This document shows, one piece after another, positions 8,198 through 16,438 of a DNA stretch of 64,000 nt. The position numbers were made by a program, and so were the translations under genes. The DNA is from Hymenobacter sp. GOD-10R (lineage in GTDB: Bacteria > Bacteroidota > Bacteroidia > Cytophagales > Hymenobacteraceae): contig NZ_CP141184.1 of NCBI RefSeq assembly GCF_035609205.1, positions 6,128,501 through 6,192,500 of the forward strand, given 5' to 3'. Under the pieces are notes generated by a model. That model saw only the letters and a program-made list of their open reading frames with translations. It did no database searches and was not told the DNA's origin. Each line of letters starts with the position of its first letter. Within the stretch, counting starts at the first letter, position 1.

Positions 8198-10009
8198 TTA
8201 CTCATACTCACGCTCATCAACTACTTCCACAGCAGCTTCTTGCACAGCCAGAGGCAACGTGAATAGAAACAAGCTCCCACGATCTGGGGCGCTTTCTACC
8301 CACAGCTGCCCACCCTGCGCCGTGATGAATTCGCGTGACAAACTGAGACCTAGGCCCGAGCCGCCCCGCTGTCCGCCGGGGTTGGGTACTTGCGCGAAGC
8401 GCTGAAAGATGCGTTTGTGGTATTGGCTCGAAATGCCCGGTCCGTGGTCTTGCACGCTCAGCCGTACCATATCGCCCCACTGCACCGCTTTGATAATCAA
8501 TGCTTCGCGGTGCGGCGAGTAGCGGATAGCATTCGACAGCAGATTGATCAGCACCCACGTCGTTTTCTCCAGGTCAGCGTGCACGGTTGGCAGGTTATCC
8601 GAAACCTGAATTTCGAGGCACAACTCTTTGTCTTCGAGCTGGGGGCGCACGGTTTCGGTGGCGTAGCGCACCACGTCGGCCATTGCCACGGTTTGCACGT
8701 TGAGCTTGATGCCAGCACCGGCATCGAGGCGGGCCACATCAAGCAGTTGGGTCACCATACCTAGCAGTCGTTTCGTTTCGTCGCGGATACCGCTGGCAAT
8801 GCGCTGGCGCTCGGCTACGTCGGTGCGCTCATCTTGCAACAACATCAAACTCAGGTTGATGCTCGCGAGCGGCGTCTTTAACTCGTGCGACACGGTGGCC
8901 AGGAAGTTCGACTTCACTTGGTCTAGCTTTTTGAACTCCGAGATGTTACGCAACGACAGGATGTGCCCCACAAACTCTGTCTTTTGCACCGCCTCATTGA
9001 AGGAAACAATCGGATGCACCGACAAGCGGTAATACGCCTCTTCCCCGTTGTAAAACAAAGTAAACACAGGCGACAACTTCGCTGGGTCGGCCTGGGGCGG
9101 TAGGTCCAGCGGCGCTAGCACGCGACCTAGCAACTCGTTCTCACGAGCCACTTCCTCCGCCGAATAGCCTACCAGCTGCTCCGCTGTTTGCCCTAGCAGT
9201 TCACAAGCTACCTTGTTGACCAACAAAATATTTCGGTTCTGATCAACAAGCAACAGGCCTTCATCCAGGCTTTGCACGATGCTTTCCATGCGGTTGCGCT
9301 CTGTAATCAGCTCGGCGCGGGTGGCGCGGCGGTCGTCTTGGGCTTGCACTAGCACCCGGTTCACGGCCTCGGCCATGCTACCTAGCTCATCCTCTTTGCT
9401 AACGGCTACTCGCGTGGCGGGCCCCGGCCCGGCTACATCTTCCACCTGGGCCGTCAGGCGGCGAAGCGGGCGCACCAAGATGCGCGGTAAGCGCACGACC
9501 AAGGCAGTACCCAGCAGCGCACTCAACCCTAGCACAAGCAGCACCGAGCGACGTGCTCCTGCTGCCGAAGTAGTTGCGCGTTGGGTTTCGGCGTTAAATG
9601 ATTTTATGTTGAGGCTGACCACTCGGTGCGTTTGGGCACGCAATAGTCGCAACGTTGGCCAGCGCTGTGCAAGCGGAGCTTGGGCATCCAGCAAGCGTTG
9701 GTAGTAAGCTAGGTTCTGCGTCAGCGAATCCACTAGCTCTACCTCGCCCGTCTCGGTGATGTTGGTGGCTTCGCGGGTCAGTGCCCGCCGAAATTGCTCT
9801 ATCGGCGCCGCTAAGTCGGGTTGCTCCTCCATTTGCTCCAGCGCCAGCAGCATCTGCTGCCCATATTCGACGGAGAAGAAGTTGCGCCGCTGCATAGCGC
9901 GGGCGCCCCCTTCCAGTTGCTGAATGGTGAAAAAAGCATAGCCACCTAGCCCGAGCAACAGCCCCAGCATAGTAAGGATGCTCAGCCGAATTTTGGTTTT
10001 TAGAGACAT
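8198..10009 (-). CDS. Membrane sensor histidine kinase (HAMP-PAS-HisKA-HATPase)
   Basis: Start chosen at the ATG at 10009 (MSLKTKIRL), because the longer frame to 10126 runs through a family A repeat. The 603-residue product has TM1 at about 8-28, an extracytoplasmic helical region to about 153, and TM2 at 155-173. It then shows a HAMP linker with DELGSMAEAVN (207-217), a PAS-like domain (245-360), HisKA with phospho-acceptor H375 in SHELKTPLASIN, and a HATPase domain with NLLSNAIRYSP, DHGPGIS and GSGLGLSLS. It should phosphorylate the NtrC-type regulator encoded just upstream. The domain order resembles the KinB/AlgB type pair. The stimulus is unknown. Confidence 0.9.
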   Translation of the reverse strand: MSLKTKIRLSILTMLGLLLGLGGYAFFTIQQLEGGARAMQRRNFFSVEYGQQMLLALEQMEEQPDLAAPIEQFRRALTREATNITETGEVELVDSLTQNLAYYQRLLDAQAPLAQRWPTLRLLRAQTHRVVSLNIKSFNAETQRATTSAAGARRSVLLVLGLSALLGTALVVRLPRILVRPLRRLTAQVEDVAGPGPATRVAVSKEDELGSMAEAVNRVLVQAQDDRRATRAELITERNRMESIVQSLDEGLLLVDQNRNILLVNKVACELLGQTAEQLVGYSAEEVARENELLGRVLAPLDLPPQADPAKLSPVFTLFYNGEEAYYRLSVHPIVSFNEAVQKTEFVGHILSLRNISEFKKLDQVKSNFLATVSHELKTPLASINLSLMLLQDERTDVAERQRIASGIRDETKRLLGMVTQLLDVARLDAGAGIKLNVQTVAMADVVRYATETVRPQLEDKELCLEIQVSDNLPTVHADLEKTTWVLINLLSNAIRYSPHREALIIKAVQWGDMVRLSVQDHGPGISSQYHKRIFQRFAQVPNPGGQRGGSGLGLSLSREFITAQGGQLWVESAPDRGSLFLFTLPLAVQEAAVEVVDEREYE

Positions 10010-10056
10010 GATGGGCGACTCAGAAAATGAGAGTTTCTGTCTGTCAAGTAGTAAAG

Positions 10057-10159
10057 GAACGTCATGCTGAGCTTGCCGAAGCATCTCGCGTGCTGACACA
10101 TTGCAATAGTAATCAGACGACCGCACGCGAGATGCTTCGGCAAGCTCAGCATGACGTTC
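10057..10159. repeat. Family A long inverted repeat (A2)
   Basis: Perfect 37-nt arms (10057-10093 and 10123-10159) with a 29-nt spacer lie between the response regulator and histidine kinase genes. The arms begin GAACGTCATGCTGAGC. Compared with A1 there is a T-to-C change in the arm (CTTGCCG versus CTTGTCG), and it is matched by the compensating change in the other arm. Confidence 0.9.
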
Positions 10160-10186
10160 TGTAGAGTAAGACGAGTAAGCTACTAC

Positions 10187-11545
10187 CTAGCTCTCAATGC
10201 CATACTCCTGCAACTTCCGGTAGAGCGTCGTTAGGCCAATACCTAGCTTCTTGGCGACTTCCGGCTTATTGCCTTGCAAATCGAGCATGATGCGGCTGAT
10301 GTGGCGGGCTTCCACAGCGCGCAGGCTCTCGTCGTCGCCGTCGAGGCGGACGGGACGGGCGCGGGCATGGAATTCGTCGGGCAGCAGGTCGGCGTTGAGG
10401 GGTTCGTTGGGGAGGGCGAGGATGGCAGCGCGTTCGAGCACATTCTTCAGCTCGCGCACGTTGCCGGGCCACTCGTATTGTTGGAGCAGACGGAGGCACT
10501 CGGGCTCGAAGCCGGGCAGGCGCTTACCTAGCTTCGCCGCGAAGTATTGCAGGAAGAAGTTAGCTAGCAGCGGCACGTCGGAAGGCCTAGCTTTGAGGGG
10601 CGGCACGTCGATGGTAAACACCGAGAGGCGGTAGTACAGATCGGGGCGGAACCGGCCTTCGGCGGCTTCTTGCTTGAGGTTGCGGTTGGTGGCCGCCACG
10701 AGCCGCACGTTCACGGAGCTAGGTTTGGTGTCGCCGAGCTTGGTGAACTGCTGCAACTCCAGCACCCGGAGGAACTTCGCCTGCACGTTTAGCTCTAGTT
10801 CGCCGATTTCGTCCAGGAACAGCGTGCCGCCGTTGGCTTCTTCCAGCAAGCCTTTCTTGTCGGTAAGGGCGCCGGTGAAAGCGCCTTTCTTGTAGCCAAA
10901 CAGCTCCGATTCCAACAAATCCTTCGGGAAGGCGCTACAGTTCACGGCCACAAACGACTTCAGCCGCCGCTCGCTGGCTTGGTGAATGGCTTGCGCAAAC
11001 AGCTCCTTGCCCGAGCCCGTGGGGCCTTCCAGCAGCACCGTCGAGTCGGTGGGGGCTACTTGCTCGCCTAGGTTCTGGGCCTTGCGCAGCGCCGCCGATT
11101 CGCCAATCATGGAGGAAAAGCTGTGGCGCTGACCGACTTTCTTTTCCAGTTCGGTCACGCGGCGGCGCAATCTAGCTTTCTCGGCGGCCCGTTCCACCAC
11201 CACCACGAGTTGCTGCTCGAAGTCGCCTTTGGTCAGGTAGTCGAAGGCGCCTTGCTTCATGGCCCGCACGCCGTCGGGGATGGTGCCGAAGGCGGTCAGC
11301 AGCACCACTTCCGCGTCGGGAGCTTTGGCCTTAAACTTGGGCAGCAGATCGACGCCGTGGGCATCGGGCAGCTTCACGTCGGAGATGACGACCAGCACCT
11401 CCTCGGCGTGCTGTTGGAGCAGTTCGAGGCCGCGGTAGGCGTCGGGCGCTTGCACGACCGTGTAGCCTTCCAGCTCTAGCACCCTAGCTAGCAGCTGGCG
11501 CAAGCGGGCTTCGTCGTCGATGAGGAGGAGTGTGCCGGTGGGCAT
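10187..11545 (-). CDS. NtrC-family sigma-54-dependent response regulator
   Basis: The 452-residue protein has a receiver domain with acidic pocket DDE (10-12), phospho-acceptor D56 in VISDVKLP and K106. The AAA+ domain has Walker A GPTGSGKE (174-181), the sigma-54 contact loop GAFTGA (221-226) and Walker B TLFLDEIGE (241-249). The C-terminal Fis-type helix-turn-helix contains PEVAKKLGIGLTTLYRKL. It activates transcription with RpoN after phosphorylation, presumably by the kinase encoded downstream. The two genes are on the same strand and separated by a family A repeat. Target promoters cannot be identified from this window. Confidence 0.93.
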   Translation of the reverse strand: MPTGTLLLIDDEARLRQLLARVLELEGYTVVQAPDAYRGLELLQQHAEEVLVVISDVKLPDAHGVDLLPKFKAKAPDAEVVLLTAFGTIPDGVRAMKQGAFDYLTKGDFEQQLVVVVERAAEKARLRRRVTELEKKVGQRHSFSSMIGESAALRKAQNLGEQVAPTDSTVLLEGPTGSGKELFAQAIHQASERRLKSFVAVNCSAFPKDLLESELFGYKKGAFTGALTDKKGLLEEANGGTLFLDEIGELELNVQAKFLRVLELQQFTKLGDTKPSSVNVRLVAATNRNLKQEAAEGRFRPDLYYRLSVFTIDVPPLKARPSDVPLLANFFLQYFAAKLGKRLPGFEPECLRLLQQYEWPGNVRELKNVLERAAILALPNEPLNADLLPDEFHARARPVRLDGDDESLRAVEARHISRIMLDLQGNKPEVAKKLGIGLTTLYRKLQEYGIES

Positions 11546-11588
11546 AGTAAAGGAAATAGTTGAAGCGAAGGTAATAGTCCGTTGCCAT

Positions 11589-11690
11589 GTAGAGACGCGA
11601 CACTTCGCGTCTCCTCGTTGCTGATGTTGTTTACCTAGATCATTCTTGGTGTGTCGTTCAACGGCGAGACGCGAAGTGTCGCGTCTCTAC
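11589..11690. repeat. Family B REP palindrome pair downstream of the RAYT gene (B1)
   Basis: The left REP has GTAG at 11589-11592, stem GAGACGCGA (11592-11600), loop CACT and closing TCGCGTCTC (11605-11613). The right REP is the inverse at 11666-11690, ending CTAC, and is preceded by TCGTTCAACG (11654-11663). The pair ends 6 bp from the stop codon of the RAYT gene. GTAG at the hairpin foot is the recognition tetranucleotide known from E. coli REP/RAYT pairs. Confidence 0.92.
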
Positions 11691-11696
11691 AAGCGT

Positions 11697-12269
11697 TCAG
11701 CGAAATAAGCCTTCTCCGTTATCGTACTCTTTTTGCCAACGGGTTGGATTTGAGGACACATACGCCCTGATGCGCTCTAGTTCGTGTTGATTGCGTACGA
11801 CTCGGTCATGAAAGCGCGCTTGCCATTCAAATTCGAGATTGTTGTGGCGCGCGTAGGTAGTAACGGCTGATTTGAATCCGCGCAACACAGATGCTAAGTT
11901 TAGAGATTGAGAGCCAAAGCGGTTATTGTAATTCTGTATAGGTGTACTATTCTCTGGTGCCTCTCTATCGAACAGCAATACACCATGCAAATGATCAGGC
12001 ATCAACACAAATGCATCCAACCGGATAAACGGTGCAAGTTGAGGTATGAATTCCCAGCACGCTAATGCTTTTCTACCTAACATACTAGGTTGTAAGAAAG
12101 CGGCGTCCCAATGTCCATTAGGAACTTCTATCGCTCCAAAATAAGGCTGGCGATTTTTTGTGCAGATCGTTACGAAATAAGCTCCACTTTGCCCATAGTC
12201 ATAGCCGAGTAACCGCGTTGAAGCTACTCGGTACTTTTCCTGATAATGTGCATCTTCCATCATGTACAC
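11697..12269 (-). CDS. REP-associated tyrosine transposase (RAYT, Y1/HUH family)
   Basis: The 190-residue protein matches the Y1_Tnp/RAYT family: YFVTICTKNR (31-40), the HUH segment MPDHLHGVLLF (90-100, H93 and H95), a VLRGFKSAVT helix (128-137), RFHDRVVRN (152-160) and the catalytic Tyr in ERIRAYVSSNPTRW (165-178, probably Y170). Such enzymes cut single-stranded DNA at REP hairpins through a 5'-phosphotyrosine and are thought to spread or maintain REP sequences. The gene is framed by REP pairs, one 6 bp after the stop and one 5 bp before the first ATG. Alternative starts exist at 12263 and 12260. All catalytic residues appear intact. Confidence 0.92.
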   Translation of the reverse strand: MYMMEDAHYQEKYRVASTRLLGYDYGQSGAYFVTICTKNRQPYFGAIEVPNGHWDAAFLQPSMLGRKALACWEFIPQLAPFIRLDAFVLMPDHLHGVLLFDREAPENSTPIQNYNNRFGSQSLNLASVLRGFKSAVTTYARHNNLEFEWQARFHDRVVRNQHELERIRAYVSSNPTRWQKEYDNGEGLFR

Positions 12270-12274
12270 CCACT

Positions 12275-12413
12275 GTAGAGACGCGACACTTCGCGTCTCG
12301 CCGTTGAACGATAATCGTTAAATTTATTAGTAGGTGATAAATCAAATAGCTATCCAGAAGTAAACCCTCGCCTCAGTCGTTCAACGAAGAGACGCGAAGT
12401 GTCGCGTCTCTAC
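12275..12413. repeat. Family B REP palindrome pair upstream of the RAYT gene (B2)
   Basis: Same hairpins as B1: GTAG 12275-12278 with stem to 12299, and the inverse ending CTAC at 12413. The spacer is longer (about 89 nt) and AT-rich, with CGTTGAACGA after the left hairpin (12302-12311) and TCGTTCAACG before the right one (12377-12386). Any RAYT promoter must lie in this element. Confidence 0.92.
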
Positions 12414-12433
12414 ATCGTGCAATTTTCACCTCC

Positions 12434-13258
12434 CTAACTCCGCCGAATCTCTTCTTTAATCTCCTCCACAAACTGCGCGAACTCCGGCTCGGCTTCCACG
12501 TTTGGGTGCCAGGCTAGGCCCATCTCGGCGAGGTTGTATTGGTGCTGCTGGTTGATGGTGGCACCGGGCAGCAGGTTGCCGGCGGCGTCGCGTTCGTAGC
12601 CTAGCAGCCAGAGGCGGTCGGCGAGGGCGGTGGTGGTCACGATGTCGTGGGAGACGATGATGACGGTGTTGAGTTCGTCCATGGTGGTCACTTCCACGAT
12701 GATCTTTTTTACCTCGTCGATCATGGCGATGTCGAGGCCGGAGAAGGGCTCGTCGAGCAGGATGAGGTGGTCGGAGCAGAGGAGCTGCTGGGCAATGGCG
12801 GCTCGTTGACGCTGTCCGCCGGAGAGGTGGGCCGGGTACTTTTTGCGGTGCGGCGTGAGGCAGAAGCGCTCTAGGTAGCTTTCCACCTGCTGGCGGGCTT
12901 CCTCGGGGTTGTACTTGCGCTCGGCAGCCACCAGCAGGTTATCGACCAGCGTGCGGTGGTTGAACAGTGGGTAGCGCTGCTGCACGAAGCCCACGGCGCC
13001 CGGCTTCACGGGTTCTTGCTCCACGCCTACTTGCACGGTGCCCTTCGTCGGGGCCACGAGGCCGGCCATAATGCGGCACAGCACCGACTTGCCAATGCCC
13101 GAGCGTCCGTAGAAGCCCACCACTTGCCCTTGCTTCATATTGGGCCGCACCACGTCAAGCACCTGGGCGCTGATGTCGCGCAGCACCAGCTCGCCGCCGA
13201 AGGACATGGAGACGTTGTCGAGCGTGAGAACGGGTTCTTTATAGAAATAGGGAGTCAT
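12434..13258 (-). CDS. ABC transporter ATPase, nitrate/sulfonate/taurine type
   Basis: This 274-residue nucleotide-binding subunit is the last gene of a minus-strand operon. It has Walker A GRSGIGKS (51-58), Q-loop Q93, signature LSGGQRQR (145-152), Walker B LILLDE (165-170) and a switch His in IVSHD. The closest family by feel is SsuB/TauB/NrtD, which agrees with the permease upstream. An insertion between the first strands and Walker A (LDVVRPNMKQGQ) is unusual. It should energise transport through the neighbouring permease. The substrate is unknown. Confidence 0.88.
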   Translation of the reverse strand: MTPYFYKEPVLTLDNVSMSFGGELVLRDISAQVLDVVRPNMKQGQVVGFYGRSGIGKSVLCRIMAGLVAPTKGTVQVGVEQEPVKPGAVGFVQQRYPLFNHRTLVDNLLVAAERKYNPEEARQQVESYLERFCLTPHRKKYPAHLSGGQRQRAAIAQQLLCSDHLILLDEPFSGLDIAMIDEVKKIIVEVTTMDELNTVIIVSHDIVTTTALADRLWLLGYERDAAGNLLPGATINQQHQYNLAEMGLAWHPNVEAEPEFAQFVEEIKEEIRRS

Positions 13259-13306
13259 GGTTTTTGAGGGATTGTTGTAATGAGTGAACCGGCAATTCTA
13301 ACCCGT

Positions 13307-13406
13307 TGTCATCCTGAGCTTGCGAAGGACCTTCTCACGTGAGAACGGCCGATGTAACAATGACTCGTTCAATTGGCATTAGGTCCTTCGCAAGCTCAGG
13401 ATGACA
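13307..13406. repeat. Family A variant inverted repeat (A4, CCTGAGCTTGCGAAGG type)
   Basis: Perfect 26-nt arms (13307-13332 and 13381-13406) lie between the ABC ATPase and permease genes. The core GAGCTTG is shared with A1-A3, but the flanking pairs ATGCT/AGCAT become ATCCT/AGGAC, so pairing within each arm is kept by paired changes. Confidence 0.85.
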
Positions 13407-13446
13407 GAACCTTATGACCGATAGTGCTTTGTGATAGATAGCTAGG

Positions 13447-14223
13447 TTACTTAGCCGCGCCGAGCCACGAATAGGGGAAGAACACGCGGCGGAGCAGCAC
13501 AAACACATAGTCTTGCAGGGCGCCAGTGGCTAGGATGACTAGCTGAATGGCTACTACGCCATCCAGGTGCAGGTAGCGGTTTTGCTTGTAGAGCAGCAGG
13601 CCGATGCCGCCTTCCGACTGGTACAGCGTTTCGACCAGCGTAATCATGGTCCAGATAATGGCGAAGTTTTGGCGCACAACTTCCAGCATTTCATCGAGCT
13701 TGCCGAGCACGACCACTTCGTAGAAGGCGCGCCACTCGCTCATACCTAAGGTGCGGGCGTGGTCCATTTCTTCTTGCGTGGTGGTCAGGATAACGCTGGT
13801 CATGCCTGTAACGAGGTAGACCGTCGCGCCGAAGATGAGCACCGAGAGTTTCACTTCGTGGCCCGAGCTGACCATCAGGGCCATGAAGAACGTGAGACCG
13901 GTGAGCGTCAGGTAGCGCATCTTGGTGGCCGCGTAGGCAATGGGACGGAAGAAGGGCAGCGCCGTCAGGTAAGAAATTAGCAGGGCGAGCACCGTGGCAA
14001 TGGCAATAGATTGTAGGGCCGTTGTCATGCTCGCCCAAAGCTCCTGAATGAGACCTTGATCGGCAATCAGGCTGCCTAAGGAGCGGAATACGTCACCTAG
14101 GCTCGGGAAGAGTTGCAGCGGGTAGAACATCCAGAGCAACAGTAGCACAAAGGCTTGCGCGGCCACCATCGACATAAACACCAGCCGCTGCGGATTGGCA
14201 TTTGGTGTGAAAAGCGTCTTCAT
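13447..14223 (-). CDS. ABC transporter permease, SsuC/TauC type
   Basis: Start placed at the ATG at 14223 (MKTLFTPNANPQ); the frame upstream enters a family A repeat. The 258-residue protein has about six hydrophobic segments, starting at FMSMVAAQAFVLLLLWMF. A binding-protein-dependent permease EAA-type loop is visible in EEMDHARTLGMSEWRAFYEV, followed by VVLGKLDEMLEVVRQNF. It forms the inner-membrane channel with the downstream ATPase and presumably takes substrate from the OmpA-fused binding protein upstream. Spacing to both neighbours is about 170-190 bp, each gap filled by an inverted repeat. Confidence 0.88.
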   Translation of the reverse strand: MKTLFTPNANPQRLVFMSMVAAQAFVLLLLWMFYPLQLFPSLGDVFRSLGSLIADQGLIQELWASMTTALQSIAIATVLALLISYLTALPFFRPIAYAATKMRYLTLTGLTFFMALMVSSGHEVKLSVLIFGATVYLVTGMTSVILTTTQEEMDHARTLGMSEWRAFYEVVVLGKLDEMLEVVRQNFAIIWTMITLVETLYQSEGGIGLLLYKQNRYLHLDGVVAIQLVILATGALQDYVFVLLRRVFFPYSWLGAAK

Positions 14224-14248
14224 GGAATAGGAAGTAATTATCAAATCT

Positions 14249-14375
14249 GAACGTCATGCTGAGCTTGTCGAAGCATCTCGCGTGCAATCATTGTGGTAGT
14301 AACTTTCTGATGATTGGAGTTACCATTGCACGCGAGATGCTTCGACTCCGCTCCGCTGCGCTCAGCATGACGTTC
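14249..14375. repeat. Family A inverted repeat with an insertion in one arm (A3)
   Basis: The left arm from 14249 matches A2 (GAACGTCATGCTGAGC, then GCATCTCGCGTGCAAT). The right arm 14325-14375 has the core CGACAAGCTCAG replaced by a longer CGACTCCGCTCC-GCTGCGCTCAG version, so the arms no longer match in the middle. It lies between the permease and SBP-OmpA genes. Confidence 0.85.
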
Positions 14376-14398
14376 TTTAGTTTAGATTGACTGGGCAA

Positions 14399-16177
14399 TT
14401 AGTTGCCTAGCACAATCTCCACGCGGCGGTTTTGGGCGCGGCCTTTGGGGGAGGCGTTGCTGGCGACGGGCTCGGTGGCACCGTGGGCGTACACTTGCAC
14501 GCGGCCGTCGGGGAAGGCGCTGGAGCTTTTTTGCTCCAACCAGTGCTCCACGGCGAGGGCGCGGTCTTCGGAAAGCTGCTGGTTGCGCTGCGGGTCGCCG
14601 ACGTTGTCGGTATGGCCGTGCACGGCTACTTTCAGGCGACCAGCTACTACTAGGTCATCAAAGAGCTGATTCAGCTGGCGCTGCGTTTCGGGCGTGAAGG
14701 CGCTTTTGCCGGTTTCGAACTCGATGTTCCAGGCCCGCTTGCTCACGCTCTGGCGGATTTCGTCGTCGGCGGCAAACTTCTGGGTTTCGGCGGGGGCAAT
14801 GGCTTTGCCTTTGTATTGCGTTTGCAGCTTGCGCAGCAGATCTAGGTCGAGCATTTCGTCGAGCGGCACGTAGCTTGGCAACTCTTTGGGGTACAACCGC
14901 TTTTGCACATCGCCGAAGGTTTTATAAACCGAAGCGTAGATGTTGGTGCCGCCGTTGTCGAGGCCGAATAGGGTCAGGTTATCGGCGAAGTTGAAGGCCT
15001 TGCTACCACCTAGCTCCACTACCTCGCCGTTGCGGTCGGTTTCGCTCACGCCTTTGTAGTACTTGAGCCAGTACGCGCCGGGCTTGTCTTGGTCGCCGTA
15101 CACGGCGGCGGAGATGTCGGCGGCACGTTGTAATGCTTCGGGATGGGTTTTTACCTGGTCGCCGGCGACTGCCATGGCAGTCATGATGCCGGTAACTTCT
15201 TTTTGGTGAGCGTCGTACCAGCGCTTGGTCGTCACCATAATGTTGGGCATCTGGTTCGAGTAGTCTTTGGTCGACACAATGTTCACGAGGCCACCTTTCT
15301 GCTTGGCAATGTTCACGTCGCCGGGGGTCCAGGTGGCAACGCCGTCGGCTACCACGTCGGTTTTTACGCCGGTGTTTTTGCCGTTCACCACTTTGGTGCG
15401 CGACTCCGGCTTGCCCACGATGTACTTTTCGGCGGCCACTAGGAAGTCGCTGGCAGCCATAAAGTTCACAGCTTCGGGGTCGTAGGTTGTTTCGTCGGGG
15501 TTTACCTTCAGACCGTTGTCGGCGCACCATTTCAGGGCTATGTTCTGGTCGCCGTCGCGCAGGTAACAGGCAATAGTTTTGCCTAGGGCCGATTTCGGAT
15601 TGTCGAGCCATTCTTTTGGACCCATCAGCTTATCCTCACCAAATGACTTACCGCAGCTGTAGGGCAGAATTTGCAAACTCGTACCCGCCTTTTGCAGCTG
15701 CATTTGCACGGCCGAGAAAGCCGGCAAACCGTCGCCCATGATGCTGACAATCAGGCCGGGCGTTTCGGGGTTGTTCTGCAAGTCGAGGGCATTCTTCACG
15801 AGGTCAGCCTGCATTTTGGACACGTCGTCTTGTCGCACGATCTGCATGTCGAGGCCGTTGGCAGCCATACTCGAACCTTGCGTCGTGCGCGGGCCGCCGT
15901 TGGCTAGCATACCCGCCATCTGCGAGTTCCAGGCCATTACTTCCCATACCACCGGTGCGCCTTTTTCGGCGGGCGTGGCGCCAGGTAGCGGAGCCAGCGG
16001 CACGGCGATGTTGGCGCGAGAGCCACCTGTGGCCGTGGGCAGCTCAATGGAGTTGAGTAATACCGATTGGGCTTCGGCTTTTTTGAACACGGCACCGCTG
16101 GAAACCAGCTTGTTGATGCCAAAGTAAAGGAGCACTGCGAGGAGGGCACCGAGTACTATTTTACCGCGAGTAGTCAT
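14399..16177 (-). CDS. Substrate-binding protein fused to an OmpA peptidoglycan-binding domain
   Basis: The 592-residue protein has an N-terminal membrane anchor (KIVLGALLAVLLYFGINKL, 5-23). Residues about 45-440 resemble NMT1/SsuA-type periplasmic binding proteins, with GVATWTPGDVNIAKQKGG and a NIVSTKDYSNQMPNIMVTT region typical of that fold. The C-terminal domain (about 478-592) is OmpA-like, with HGHTDNVGD, LSEDRALAVEHWL and NRRVEI, which carry the peptidoglycan-contacting Asp and Arg. The protein would therefore be anchored in the inner membrane and also hold the cell wall, an uncommon design for an ABC receptor. It is encoded between the permease and a PspA-like gene. Whether it delivers a substrate or senses envelope state is open. 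Confidence 0.85.
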   Translation of the reverse strand: MTTRGKIVLGALLAVLLYFGINKLVSSGAVFKKAEAQSVLLNSIELPTATGGSRANIAVPLAPLPGATPAEKGAPVVWEVMAWNSQMAGMLANGGPRTTQGSSMAANGLDMQIVRQDDVSKMQADLVKNALDLQNNPETPGLIVSIMGDGLPAFSAVQMQLQKAGTSLQILPYSCGKSFGEDKLMGPKEWLDNPKSALGKTIACYLRDGDQNIALKWCADNGLKVNPDETTYDPEAVNFMAASDFLVAAEKYIVGKPESRTKVVNGKNTGVKTDVVADGVATWTPGDVNIAKQKGGLVNIVSTKDYSNQMPNIMVTTKRWYDAHQKEVTGIMTAMAVAGDQVKTHPEALQRAADISAAVYGDQDKPGAYWLKYYKGVSETDRNGEVVELGGSKAFNFADNLTLFGLDNGGTNIYASVYKTFGDVQKRLYPKELPSYVPLDEMLDLDLLRKLQTQYKGKAIAPAETQKFAADDEIRQSVSKRAWNIEFETGKSAFTPETQRQLNQLFDDLVVAGRLKVAVHGHTDNVGDPQRNQQLSEDRALAVEHWLEQKSSSAFPDGRVQVYAHGATEPVASNASPKGRAQNRRVEIVLGN

Positions 16178-16255
16178 TTTCGTAAAGACAAAAGGAGGTT
16201 GGTGCGCCGGTTTCGGCGCAAGATTTTCAGAGTTGATTGTACAGCTAGGGCTAGC

Positions 16256-16384
16256 AGCTCCCCTCCTTTTTTAAGGAGGGGTTGGGGGTGGTCCGGCTAG
16301 CGCTAGAAGTTTAAAGCTAGCATCGCTCTGACGGTTTTACCACCCCGCCCTTTGGGCACCCCTCCTTAAAAAAGGAGGGGAGTT
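16256..16384. repeat. Family C palindrome pair (C2)
   Basis: Left hairpin: stem CCCCTCCTT, loop TTTT, closing AAGGAGGGG, then TTGGGGGTGGT (16256-16292). The right inverse starts ACCACCCC at 16339 and ends after GGAGGGGAG. It has an extra 12-nt GCCCTTTGGGCA between the foot and the hairpin, itself a small palindrome. It lies between the SBP-OmpA and PspA-like genes. Confidence 0.85.
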
Positions 16385-16438
16385 GACCGGCTATTATCCT
16401 AGCCGATGAGGCAAGCCAGGCCTAGGCAGAGGAGCGCA

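Noticed and set aside
10010..10126. Upstream part of the histidine kinase frame
   Set aside because: It runs through the family A repeat; the ATG at 10009 gives a normal membrane start.
11589..12413. Classic insertion sequence with DDE transposase
   Set aside because: The enzyme has HUH and Tyr motifs, not DDE, and there are no IS-type terminal repeats with target duplication visible.
15003..15611. 202-residue minus-strand frame inside the SBP-OmpA gene
   Set aside because: It overlaps a well-supported gene in another frame and is Arg/Pro-rich as expected of a GC-rich shadow.
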